Assembly (NCBI RefSeq): GCF_021696945.1
Contig: NZ_JACYHE010000058.1
Location: 1-38,460, forward strand
Direction of reading: 5' to 3'
Source of the DNA: Streptomyces sp. JJ36
GTDB taxonomy: Bacteria > Actinomycetota > Actinomycetes > Streptomycetales > Streptomycetaceae
Length of the DNA stretch: 38,460 nucleotides
A program made the position numbers and the translations under genes. Numbering within the stretch: the stretch's first letter is position 1; the number at the start of each line of letters is the position of its first letter. Positions 16,215-24,042 of this stretch are shown one piece after another. The notes beneath the pieces were generated by a model. That model was not told where the DNA came from and did no database searches. It was given only the letters and a program-made list of their open reading frames with translations.

Positions 16215-17482
16215 CGCGCCGCCCGGCTGCGGTCCCGGCGCTGGTCCCGGTTGCGGTCCGCGTTGCGGGTGAAGCGTCCGCCGCGGGGCCAGAACGCACC
16301 CGAGGCGGGCATCCTCGTCATACGGCCGAAGGCCGGCCAGGGTGCGGCGGTCACGGTCTCCTTGTACCAGGTCGCAAGGCGCCCGGTCAGGCAGAGCCGC
16401 CGCGGGCGGCCGTCGGGCCGGGTGAACTGCACGACGGCGTCGTGCCGCCCCAGGCTGACCGGCGTGTGGTAGTAGCCGAAGCGGAACGGCTTGGGCTGCT
16501 TGCCGTCCCGGGTGCGGAGGACGGAGAGCGCGGCGTGCACGCCGGTGGGCATGCCACCCTGGCAGGTGCCGTGCAGGACGCCGTGGCCCTGGCGGACCGC
16601 CGCGGCGTCGCCGACGGCGTACACCTCGGGGTGCGAGACCGAGCGCAGCGCGGGGCCGGTGACGATGCGGCCGCGTGCGTCGACGGTCAGGCCGGCGGCG
16701 GCGGCCAGCGGCGGCACCCGGGTGCCGCCGGTCCACAGCACGGCGTCGGCGTCGACGGTCTCCCCGCCCGCCAGTTCGACCGCGCCGGGCCGGACCTTCA
16801 CCACCGCGGCGCCCGTACGGACCCGTACGCCGTGGCGGTCGAGGGCGGCCCGCAGATGGGCCCGGGCCCGGGGGCGCAGGGTCGCTCCGGGCTCGTCGCG
16901 GCCGAGCAGGACGACGTCCAGGTGCGGGTGGCGTTCGGCGATCTCCGCGGCGGACTCCACGCCGGTGAGGCCGGCACCGGCGACGACGACCGTGCCGCCG
17001 CCGGAGCGGCCGAGCCGGTCCAGCCGGGCGGCGAGCGCCTCGGCGTCCTGGGGGCTGTTCAGGGTGTACGCGTGGCTGTCGGCTCCGGGGACGGCGGCGG
17101 TGTCGGCGGCGCCGCCCAGTGCGTAGACCAGCGTGTCGTAGGGGAGGGTCCGCGCGTCGTCGACCCGTACGGTCCGCGCGTCCGCGTCCACGGCCGTCAC
17201 CCAGCCGCGCTCGAACCGGGCGCCGGTGCCGGCCAGCAGCTCCGGGATGTCCAGCTCGGCGGTGCGCTGCCCGGTCGCCGTCAGGTGCAGCCGCATCCGC
17301 TCGGTGAACCGCTGCTGTGCGTTGACCAGGGTGACCTGCAGGTCGCCGCGCTTCCGGGTCCGGGCGGCGAGCTGGACCGCGGCGGACAGGCCCGCGTAGC
17401 CGGCGCCCAGGACCAGGACGCGGTGCGGGGTCTCCGTGCCGGCGCCGGTCGCCGCCGCGCCGCTCTGCTGCCGTGCGCTCAT
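16211..17482 (-). CDS. NAD(P)/FAD-dependent oxidoreductase (NDH-2-like fold)
   Basis: A protein of 423 aa with two dinucleotide folds: RVLVLGAGYAGLSAAVQLA (FAD, residues 21-39) and TVVVAGAGLTGVESAAEIAE (NAD(P)H), plus the FAD-closing VYAVGDAAAV. It resembles type II NADH dehydrogenases, but its C-terminus is basic and only weakly hydrophobic. It is the first gene of the operon with the ECF41 sigma factor. ECF41 sigma factors typically regulate such an adjacent oxidoreductase, and that pairing is the best clue to its control; the electron acceptor is unknown. Confidence 0.92.
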   Translation of the reverse strand: MSARQQSGAAATGAGTETPHRVLVLGAGYAGLSAAVQLAARTRKRGDLQVTLVNAQQRFTERMRLHLTATGQRTAELDIPELLAGTGARFERGWVTAVDADARTVRVDDARTLPYDTLVYALGGAADTAAVPGADSHAYTLNSPQDAEALAARLDRLGRSGGGTVVVAGAGLTGVESAAEIAERHPHLDVVLLGRDEPGATLRPRARAHLRAALDRHGVRVRTGAAVVKVRPGAVELAGGETVDADAVLWTGGTRVPPLAAAAGLTVDARGRIVTGPALRSVSHPEVYAVGDAAAVRQGHGVLHGTCQGGMPTGVHAALSVLRTRDGKQPKPFRFGYYHTPVSLGRHDAVVQFTRPDGRPRRLCLTGRLATWYKETVTAAPWPAFGRMTRMPASGAFWPRGGRFTRNADRNRDQRRDRSRAAR

Positions 17483-17572
17483 GGGGTGTCTCCGTCTCCT
17501 CGTGTCCCGTCCCCGCCTGTCGCGGGCCGGTGACCACGGGATGCGCGCGGCCGGTCCGTACGTGACACGCAC

Positions 17573-17596
17573 CCGGTGTGACGACGGTCACACCGG
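17573..17596. promoter_or_regulatory. Perfect 10-bp inverted repeat upstream of the oxidoreductase/sigma operon
   Basis: CCGGTGTGAC-N4-GTCACACCGG, about 90 bp upstream of the oxidoreductase start, with another TGTCAC on the minus strand nearby (17567-17562). ECF41 promoters described in the literature have a TGTCACA -35 element, and each arm contains GTCACA. However, no CGTC -10 element stands at the right distance. A repressor site is the alternative. Confidence 0.5.
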
Positions 17597-17771
17597 CCGG
17601 GGCGCGGCGCGGTCACCGCCGTCGCGAGACCTTCGCAAGATGCCGGGAATTCCCGCGCAAACGGATGGGCGTGTTTCGTATGACGGGCTAGAGTCGTCTC
17701 ATCACCGCTGGTGAGGGGGCCGGCGGGGGGGATCGCGGGGCGCGGGCGTCCCAGGGAGGGCTTGCAGCACG

Positions 17772-19967
17772 ATGAGTCGTCGCTCCAACGGGTTGGCCGG
17801 CATCTGGGCGGAGGCCCAGCGCCAGCAGCAGCGGCAGCGGGAGGCACAGCACCGGGCGCGGGTGCAGCAGCAACGGGAGTACGAGCGACAACAGCGCGCC
17901 CAGGAACGCGAGGCGGCGCGGATGCGCCGCGAGCAGCAGGCCGCGTACCGGCAGCACCGGGAGGCCGACGCGCGGCGGCGTACGGAGGAGCTGGAGGCGC
18001 GGGTCGCCGCGTTACAGGGGCTGCTGGCGGCCGGCTGCCGCGCACCCGCCTTCCGTACGAGCGCTCTGCTGCGGCCGGAGGAGATCGAGCCCTTCTCCCC
18101 CGGGCGGCTCGCCCACCCGGTGCCGCTGCCCGACCCGAACGCCTACCTCCCGGCCCAGCACGGCCGGCTCTTCGGAGCGAACCGGCGCGCCCAGGCGCAG
18201 CAGGAGGCGCAGGCCCGCTACGAACGCGACCGGCAGGCGGCACAGGCCGCCGAGGCGCAGCGGCAGCGGCAACTCGCCGCCTACCGGCAGCAGTACGACC
18301 GCTGGGCCGAGGCCCGGCTCGCGGAGATCCGTACGCACAACGCGGGGGTCGGCGAACTGACGGCCTCGCTGGGCGCCGGCGAACCGGCCGCCGTGGTGGA
18401 GTACTTCTCCGCCGCCCTCTACGCCTCCACCGCCTGGCCGGAGGAGCTGCCGCGGCAGCTCACCGCCGCCTACGATCCGGCCGCGCGCGAGCTCGTCGTC
18501 GACTGGGAGCTGCCGCCGTACGACGTGGTGCCGGAGCACAAGCTGGTCCGCTACCTGCCCGGCTCCGACCGGGACAAGGAGACCCCGCGCCCGGTCACCC
18601 AGCGCCGGGCGCTCTACCGGGACGTCTTGGCGCAGTGCGTGCTGCTGGTGCTGCGGGAGCTCTTCGCTGCGGACGAGGCCGGGGTGCTGGAGTCGGTCGC
18701 CCTGAACGGCTTCGTGGACGACCACGACCCGGCGACCGGGCGGCGCGCCCGCGTCGTGCTCGCCACCGTGATGACCACCCGGGCGGTCTTCGGCGACCTG
18801 CATCTGGAGCAGGTGAACCCGGTGGACTGCCTGGTCGACGGCCTGCGCGGACAGCTCTCCGCGCGCCCCGACCAGCGTACGGCGGTACGTCCCGGGCGGC
18901 GGCCCGGCGACGTCGGCGAGGGCGTGGTCACGCACGGCGGGGACGAGGAGCCGGATCTGCACGAGATGGACCCGGTGGCGTTCGAGGCGCTGGTCGCGGA
19001 GTTGTTCCGGGCCATGGGCATGCAGGCGGTGACGACGCGGCGGACGCACGACGGTGGCGTGGACGTCGCCGCGGTGGACCCCGCACCGATCCGCGGCGGC
19101 TCGATCGTGGTGCAGGTCAAGCGGTACCGGAACACCGTGCCGCCGTCGGCCGTCCGGGACCTGTACGGGACGGTGCAGGACGCCGGGGCCAACAAGGGCG
19201 TCCTGGTCACCACGTCCCGCTTCGGGCCCGGGTCGCACACCTTCGCCAACGGCAAGCCGCTGGAGCTGGTCTCCGGGGCGGAGCTGCTGGACCTGCTGCA
19301 CCGGCACGGGCTCCGCGGCCGGCTGGGCGCGGGCGGGGCGAGCGCGTCCGGCGGGCCCGGGGTGCCGGGGCCGCGCGCCGCGGGGGACGCGGACGCCACG
19401 GCAGACGCGGACGCCGCGGGCGGCCGGTCCGGCGCGGCGGCGCAGCCCGGCGGGGGCGGGGACCCGGACCCGGACGCCGGTACGGACCACAACGTGCTGG
19501 GCATGTCGTGGGCCGGAAGCGTCGCGCTGGACACCTGTGCGCTGGTGTGCGCGGGGCAGCGGGTGCTCGGCGACGACTGGTTCGTCTTCTTCAACAACGA
19601 GCGGACCCCCGACGGCTCGGTCCGCACGGTGGCGTGCTCGCCACCGGACAAGGCCGCGATGCGGGTGGCGTTCGACGCGCTGCCCGCGCGGGCCGACCGG
19701 CTGGTGCTGATCGCGGCCGTCGACCCGGTCGCCGGCCCCGAAGCCGATCTCTCCGGCTTCACCGACGCCGGCATCCGGCTGCTGGACCCCTCCGGGGCCG
19801 AACTCGACCGCCTGGAGGTCTCCGACGGCCGCGCCGGCGAGACGGCGCTCGTCCTGGGCTCCTTCCGGCGCCGCGCGAACGGCGACTGGCATTTCGTGAT
19901 CGGCGGCAAGGGCTACACCGGCGGCCTGGAAGCGCTGGTCCAGGAGTACGGCATCGAGGTGGCGTAG
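17772..19967 (+). CDS. Coiled-coil / Mrr-type nuclease / TerD fusion protein
   Basis: A protein of 731 aa. Residues about 12-90 and 140-185 are very rich in Gln, Arg, Glu and Ala with coiled-coil character. A middle domain (about 190-380) is not recognised. Residues about 395-510 form an Mrr_cat-like restriction nuclease: DPVAFEALVAELFRAMGMQAV, the catalytic Asp in DGGVDVAA (427-434) and the QVK motif in VVQVKRYRN (Gln448, Lys450). A Gly/Ala/Asp-rich linker leads to a C-terminal TerD domain (about 575-731) with SVALDTCALV, GDDWFVFFNN and LDPSGAELDRLEV, typical of Ca2+-binding Ter stress proteins. Codon 81 is TTA (18012-18014), so translation probably needs bldA tRNA. Cytoplasmic; probably a stress- or phage-triggered DNA-cleaving effector. 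Confidence 0.88.
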   Translation: MSRRSNGLAGIWAEAQRQQQRQREAQHRARVQQQREYERQQRAQEREAARMRREQQAAYRQHREADARRRTEELEARVAALQGLLAAGCRAPAFRTSALLRPEEIEPFSPGRLAHPVPLPDPNAYLPAQHGRLFGANRRAQAQQEAQARYERDRQAAQAAEAQRQRQLAAYRQQYDRWAEARLAEIRTHNAGVGELTASLGAGEPAAVVEYFSAALYASTAWPEELPRQLTAAYDPAARELVVDWELPPYDVVPEHKLVRYLPGSDRDKETPRPVTQRRALYRDVLAQCVLLVLRELFAADEAGVLESVALNGFVDDHDPATGRRARVVLATVMTTRAVFGDLHLEQVNPVDCLVDGLRGQLSARPDQRTAVRPGRRPGDVGEGVVTHGGDEEPDLHEMDPVAFEALVAELFRAMGMQAVTTRRTHDGGVDVAAVDPAPIRGGSIVVQVKRYRNTVPPSAVRDLYGTVQDAGANKGVLVTTSRFGPGSHTFANGKPLELVSGAELLDLLHRHGLRGRLGAGGASASGGPGVPGPRAAGDADATADADAAGGRSGAAAQPGGGGDPDPDAGTDHNVLGMSWAGSVALDTCALVCAGQRVLGDDWFVFFNNERTPDGSVRTVACSPPDKAAMRVAFDALPARADRLVLIAAVDPVAGPEADLSGFTDAGIRLLDPSGAELDRLEVSDGRAGETALVLGSFRRRANGDWHFVIGGKGYTGGLEALVQEYGIEVA

Positions 19968-19995
19968 GGGCGGAGTGCGGGTGCGCGGCCGTTCT

Positions 19996-20025
19996 CCGGC
20001 GCAGAGGTGCTCAGAGGTGCGCCGG
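19996..20025 (+). terminator. Hairpin between convergent genes
   Basis: Arms CCGGCGCA (19996-20003) and TGCGCCGG (20018-20025) around a 14-nt loop, placed 28 bp after the Mrr-TerD stop and before the 3' end of the convergent ATPase gene. Confidence 0.5.
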
Positions 20026-20099
20026 TGCGCTCCCCGGACATCTCCGGCGGGTGCCGCGGGGGACGGGCGTGACCCGGTGCCTCATGCGGAGACGGACGG

Positions 20100-20654
20100 T
20101 CATGCGGTACCGGAAACGCGTGCGGTGTTCCCGCCGTCCGCTGCGGAGCCGGTGTCCGCCGTGTTCCCGGTGCCCGTACGGACCATGGAAAGGGAGAGAT
20201 TCTCCGTCGGGTCCGCGTCCGGCCCGTGCGCGGGCCGGCAGGGGATCACCGCGTGCACGGCCTTCCCGCCGCCGGCGACCGGGCGCACGCCCATCGACCT
20301 GCTCATCGCCTGCACCAGGTGCAGCCCGAAACCGCCGGGCCGGTCACCTCCCAGCGGCCGCGGAAAGGGATACCGCGGGCTGGCGTCGTCCACGACGACC
20401 TCCACCGCGTCCCGGCCGACCTCGCGCAGCCGGAAACGCATCAGGCCACCGCCGTGCCGCACGGCGTTGGTGACCAGCTCGGAGACCACGAGCAGCACCG
20501 ATTCGGCGTCCTCGGTGGACGATTCGGGACACCGCGCGGCGAGGAATCCGCGGGTGATGTCCCGGGAGCGGCCGACCACACACGACGCGGCGGGCTGCTC
20601 CTGCTCTTCGGTTTCGACGTGTCGCCGGGTGGCTGACGTCGTTGGCGTTCCCAC
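20100..20654 (-). CDS. Anti-sigma-type histidine kinase-like ATPase (HATPase_c)
   Basis: A protein of 184 aa, the size of RsbW/SpoIIAB-like and streptomycete ATP-binding regulators. GHKL motifs are intact: N-box LVVSELVTNAVRHGG, G1 VEVVVDDASPRYP, G2 DRPGGFGLHLVQAMS. The family binds ATP and usually sequesters sigma factors or anti-anti-sigma proteins, but no such partner is adjacent. GTG 20654 is preceded by GAAGGAG at good spacing, which fixes the start. The last about 40 residues (Asp/Thr/Gly-rich) are a disordered tail. Confidence 0.88.
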   Translation of the reverse strand: MGTPTTSATRRHVETEEQEQPAASCVVGRSRDITRGFLAARCPESSTEDAESVLLVVSELVTNAVRHGGGLMRFRLREVGRDAVEVVVDDASPRYPFPRPLGGDRPGGFGLHLVQAMSRSMGVRPVAGGGKAVHAVIPCRPAHGPDADPTENLSLSMVRTGTGNTADTGSAADGGNTARVSGTA

Positions 20655-21008
20655 GAGGGCACTCCTTCGGCTGGGCCGTCCTCCGTCGTTTCTGGGGTGG
20701 CTGGTCGACCATTGCCCTGTGCCGAACCGCCTGCCCCGCACATCGGCGGTCAAACGGTACGCACCGTTCGTCCGGTAAGTGTGCGGTGCGAGAAGGGAAT
20801 TGCCGGGCGACTCACCGAGGGGATTCCCGGAAAGCGCCCACCCGGGGTGGAAAGGGGTACACCGGGGAGCCTCTCGCACCCGGAAGACGGCCGGAAAGGC
20901 GGGAGAATGCGGCGCCGCAATACGCGTACGGAATGCATCGCCGTGCCGTTTCTGTCCGAAGCTCCGACAGGGGGCGTACAGACGGGGCGTACGTACGGCC
21001 GGCCCGCG
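20655..21008. other. Intergenic region upstream of the ATPase gene
   Basis: About 350 bp without a supported gene. It contains the inverted repeat 20753-20768 and leads into the terminator hairpin of the next minus-strand gene. Local base composition is slightly less G+C-rich around 20740-20950, as in many promoter regions. Confidence 0.5.
20753..20768. promoter_or_regulatory. Inverted repeat, candidate operator of the ATPase gene
   Basis: AACGGT-N4-ACCGTT, perfect 6-bp arms, about 100 bp upstream of GTG 20654. On the minus strand TTGACC follows directly and could be a -35 element, though the matching -10 is poor. Symmetry suggests binding of a dimeric regulator. Confidence 0.35.
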
Positions 21009-21040
21009 CGCCCGTCCGGCGCGGCTGCGCCGGACGGGCG
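21009..21040 (-). terminator. Perfect 14-bp hairpin terminator
   Basis: Arms CGCCCGTCCGGCGC (21009-21022) and GCGCCGGACGGGCG (21027-21040) with a 4-nt GGCT loop, 26 bp beyond the stop of the minus-strand gene 21067-21582. No T run, as usual in this genus. Confidence 0.8.
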
Positions 21041-21066
21041 GGCGGGCAAGCCGGCAGGCAGGCGGA

Positions 21067-21582
21067 TCAGTCGGCCACCAGGCGGTTGGCGTACCGGCCG
21101 ACACGGTCGCTGCGTTCCCGCTGTCGGCGGATCACGTACGTCCCGGGGGCGATGCCGGTGCCGCCGTGCTCCGGGTGGATCAGGTAGACGGGAGCCGTGC
21201 ACCGGAGCTGACCGAGGGCCAGTCTCACCGGATCCCGCACGGCCGTCGTCCACGAGCAGGTACCGGCATCGGCGACGAGCGTGTGCGGGTTTCCGCCACC
21301 GGCGCTGCGCAGCAGTTCGATCCCCGCGGCGGGGACGTCCCGCCATGGCCCGGGGCTCCACAGCCCGACCCGGGGTACCGCGTCGACGGGGATGACGAGG
21401 AGGTCGCCCTGTGCCTGAAGTCCACCGGAGACCGGGACGGTCACCTGGCGTTCGAGGTGGCCGAGGACGTCGAGACCGGTGCGGGTGGTGAGGTCGGCGA
21501 GTGTGGGGGCGGGAGCGGGCAGCGCCGGTGCGCGGGTGGCAGCCGACGTGGCCGGCGCGGTCGTGGGCGGGTTCGCGGACAT
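21067..21582 (-). CDS. Hypothetical protein, likely partner of the DUF6745 gene
   Basis: A protein of 171 aa. After a Pro/Ala/Thr-rich disordered N-terminus (about 30 residues) come QGDLLVIPVDAVP, GNPHTLVADAGTCSWT and a C-terminal IHPEHGGTGIAPGTYVIRRQRE ending in LVAD. The beta-rich QGDLL...HPEHG...YVIRRQRE pattern recalls a conserved streptomycete family of unknown function, often seen next to DUF6745 genes (from memory, not checked). ATG 21582 has GAGGAGG at ideal spacing; the two ATG/GTG codons just upstream are too close to it. Confidence 0.65.
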   Translation of the reverse strand: MSANPPTTAPATSAATRAPALPAPAPTLADLTTRTGLDVLGHLERQVTVPVSGGLQAQGDLLVIPVDAVPRVGLWSPGPWRDVPAAGIELLRSAGGGNPHTLVADAGTCSWTTAVRDPVRLALGQLRCTAPVYLIHPEHGGTGIAPGTYVIRRQRERSDRVGRYANRLVAD

Positions 21583-21754
21583 GAGCATCACCTCCTCGGG
21601 TGGGAAGGGGCCGGCGGGTGTGCCGCCCCGGTGCGGGATGGGGGCCTGGGCGGGGCGTGCCGTGCGGGTAGGGGCGTACGCGTGGACAAGGGAAGCCTCC
21701 GGTCTGTGGAAAGGTGCAGGGAAAGGTGCGGAAAGCGGCGTCCGCGGGCGCCCT

Positions 21755-23038
21755 TCAGGTACGGCGGACGAGGCGGGCGTACTGCTCGGGGGCGAGGCCG
21801 TACGTCCAGCCGGCGGCCGCGACGGGGTCGTCGAAGTGGTCGGGCACGGTCAGCCCGTAGCGGCGGCGGCCTCCGTCCGCCTCGGCCGACCCGTTGACGA
21901 CCAGGAGCAACCGGGCGGGACGCCCGAGGAGCCGGCGCGGCGCGTCGTAGAGATCGAGCAGGCCGCCCGGGTTCCCCGGGTCCGGCGCGCGGCCCACGCG
22001 GCGCAGCCCGGCCTGACGGATGTAGGTGTCCCAGCCGAGGCGTTCGATGGCACTGCGGCGGATTTCGACGTTGGGTTCGGCGTGGATCCGCTCCACGCTC
22101 GGGTCGTGGACCACCCACTCGGGCACGTGGGTGCCGTGCAGCGCGTACCCCCGCGTGCCGTCCGCGTACTCGACCGCGGGGCCGTCCGGCCGGTGCAGCC
22201 GCCGTTCCCCGTGTGCGTCGTCGCGGAGCGGCTCGGTGTGCACGGCGGACGGCCGTTCGGAGAGTACGCAGAGCCGGTCGCGCGGCCACCACCAGCCGGC
22301 CGACCGCGCCAGGTCCGTCCAGAGCCCGAGGGGCGCCGCGTCGCGGCCGGGCGGTGCGGAGGCACCGACCCGGGCACGGATGTCGTGGTCGGCGACCCAG
22401 TACGCGTCGTGCTGGCCGAACCAGGTCATCGACGCGGCACCGGCCGCCGGCGGCAGCAGCGCCGCGCGCAGCGGCGCCCGTACGGCGTCCACCAGCGTCC
22501 TGCGAAGGGGGTCGTGGACCACGGACCGGAGGATCACCTCCCAGGGCACGCCGCGTTCGAGCGCCTCGTCGACGGAACGGGAGCCGACGGTTTCCAGGAG
22601 CGGGATCCCTACCGAGGGCCGGGCCCGCCGGGCGACCCGCGCGTCCATGCGGTCGCGGAGCTCCGAGGCGAGGGACGCCAGCCGGGCGGCGAGCGGCCAG
22701 TCCGTGTGCCGTGCGGGCGGCGCTACCGTCTCCGGCCCCGCGGCCCCGAAGTCGTGCCCCGCCTCCCGGAGCACCGGCAGCGCCGCCGCGGGCGAGGGGA
22801 CCCAGTGGAACTCCGGTTCCGGTGCGCCGAGGAGGTGGTAGAGCCGGGCGACGGCGGCCTCGGCCACCGGCCGGTCAGCGGGTTCGGTGGACAGGCCGCG
22901 GGCCAGCCATTCCTCGCGCAGGACGCCCGCCCGGGACAGGCGCCGCCGGGACGCACCGAGGGGATCGCTCTGCGGAGGACGGGAGCGCGCGGAACGAGAG
23001 GGGCTGCGGAAGGGACTGCGGGGGGACTCCCCGCGCAT
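21755..23038 (-). CDS. DUF6745-type protein
   Basis: A protein of 427 aa. N-terminal basic tail, then an alpha-rich body with aromatic segments (MTWFGQHDAYWVADHD, SAGWWWPRDRLCVLSERP) and the repeat-like C-terminal part RLHRPDGPAVEYADGTRGYALHG, VHDPSVERIHAEPNVEIRRS and LGWDTYIRQAG, followed by LLDLYDAPRRLLGRPARLLLVVNGS. This arrangement matches DUF6745 proteins in actinomycetes. Function unknown. The downstream gene 21067-21582 starts 172 bp after its stop and may be co-transcribed. Confidence 0.7.
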   Translation of the reverse strand: MRGESPRSPFRSPSRSARSRPPQSDPLGASRRRLSRAGVLREEWLARGLSTEPADRPVAEAAVARLYHLLGAPEPEFHWVPSPAAALPVLREAGHDFGAAGPETVAPPARHTDWPLAARLASLASELRDRMDARVARRARPSVGIPLLETVGSRSVDEALERGVPWEVILRSVVHDPLRRTLVDAVRAPLRAALLPPAAGAASMTWFGQHDAYWVADHDIRARVGASAPPGRDAAPLGLWTDLARSAGWWWPRDRLCVLSERPSAVHTEPLRDDAHGERRLHRPDGPAVEYADGTRGYALHGTHVPEWVVHDPSVERIHAEPNVEIRRSAIERLGWDTYIRQAGLRRVGRAPDPGNPGGLLDLYDAPRRLLGRPARLLLVVNGSAEADGGRRRYGLTVPDHFDDPVAAAGWTYGLAPEQYARLVRRT

Positions 23039-23224
23039 GTGCGCCACGGCGCTCACCGGACGGTGGCGGTGGCCGCCTTTCCATGAGTCAGCATGGGGGC
23101 AAGAGTGACAGTCCGGACCGGCCTCCGCAACCCCCTTCCGGCCCGGCGGAGTTCGCCGGCGGCCGCCGGGGGAAGGCGGTGCGGCCGCGCTCACGGGCCG
23201 CCGGACGGAAGCGGAGGACGACGC

Positions 23225-23695
23225 GTGCAGGACACCTGGAAGGCAGTGGAGGAGCTGGCCGCGCGGCTGGAGGAGCACAGCACGCTGCCGGTCGAGCAGC
23301 GGCGGCTGCTGCAACTGCTGAAGATCACCGAGGAGGCGGGGGAGGTCGCGGAGGCGGTGATCGGTGCGACGGGTCAGAACCCGCGGAAGGGGTTCTCGCA
23401 CACCTGGGCGGACGTGGAGGCGGAGGTGTGCGACGTGATCATCACGGCGATGGTGGCGCTGGCCCGGATGAACCCGGACGCGCGGGAGGTGTTCGCCGCG
23501 CATGTGGCGAAGGTCGCCGGGCGGGGCCTGGGGAAGGGAAGTGGGACCGCTGCCGGGACGGGTGCGGCGCGTCCCGCGTCGTCTGCGGCGACTCGCGGGG
23601 CGGGGCTCCCGGCTACGGGTGCGGGCGCATCGGTTCCCCCGACGGAGACGCCGGACCCCGGAGAAGGCGCGAATGCCGCCGAACAGGACGGCTGA
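23225..23695 (+). CDS. MazG-like NTP pyrophosphohydrolase
   Basis: A protein of 156 aa. Residues 1-105 are an all-alpha NTP-pyrophosphatase domain: QRRLLQLLKITEEAGEVAEAVIG carries the EExxE metal motif and AEVCDVIITAMVAL the ExxD motif. Such enzymes hydrolyse nucleoside triphosphates, often damaged ones. The last about 45 residues are low-complexity (Gly, Ala, Thr, Pro) and probably disordered. GTG 23225 was chosen because the domain begins at DTWKAVEELAARL. Confidence 0.85.
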   Translation: MQDTWKAVEELAARLEEHSTLPVEQRRLLQLLKITEEAGEVAEAVIGATGQNPRKGFSHTWADVEAEVCDVIITAMVALARMNPDAREVFAAHVAKVAGRGLGKGSGTAAGTGAARPASSAATRGAGLPATGAGASVPPTETPDPGEGANAAEQDG

Positions 23696-24042
23696 GGACC
23701 ACCCCCGTCGGACACGGTGTGGTGGCCCTGGGAGGCGGTGTGGCGGCCCGCAGTGCGGGACGTGGCGGGGGCCGCGGAGTGCGGCGGCTTGCCCTGGGTG
23801 CGGCGCAAGCCGGGTCGGGAACGCCTGACGGCACCGCTGGGCGCGGGCCGTGGCGGCCAGGGATGCGGCGCGCCGACGCGCTCCGCGGCGGTGGGCTACA
23901 CGGTGTGCGCTCCGTACGGGTCGATTCGGCGGTCGCTGCGGGCGTGGAGCGTTGAGCCGGGGCGGGGCAGCCGTGAGACTCGCGGGCGGACGGGCCGGCC
24001 GGGAGCGGCCGGAGCCGGGCGATCGGTCGAGGTGGCTGCCGC
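23696..24042. other. Intergenic region before the P-ATPase operon
   Basis: About 350 bp with several short ORFs lacking homology or coding bias. No riboswitch consensus or clear promoter was recognised. It should hold the operon promoter. Confidence 0.5.

Noticed and set aside
17562..17568. ECF41-type -35 (TGTCACG) as the definite oxidoreductase promoter
   Set aside because: No CGTC -10 element at 16 bp; kept only as a hint beside the palindrome.
17711..20473. Long plus-strand ORF overlapping the Mrr-TerD gene
   Set aside because: Frame-shifted shadow rich in Arg and Gly; all nuclease and TerD motifs are in the other frame.
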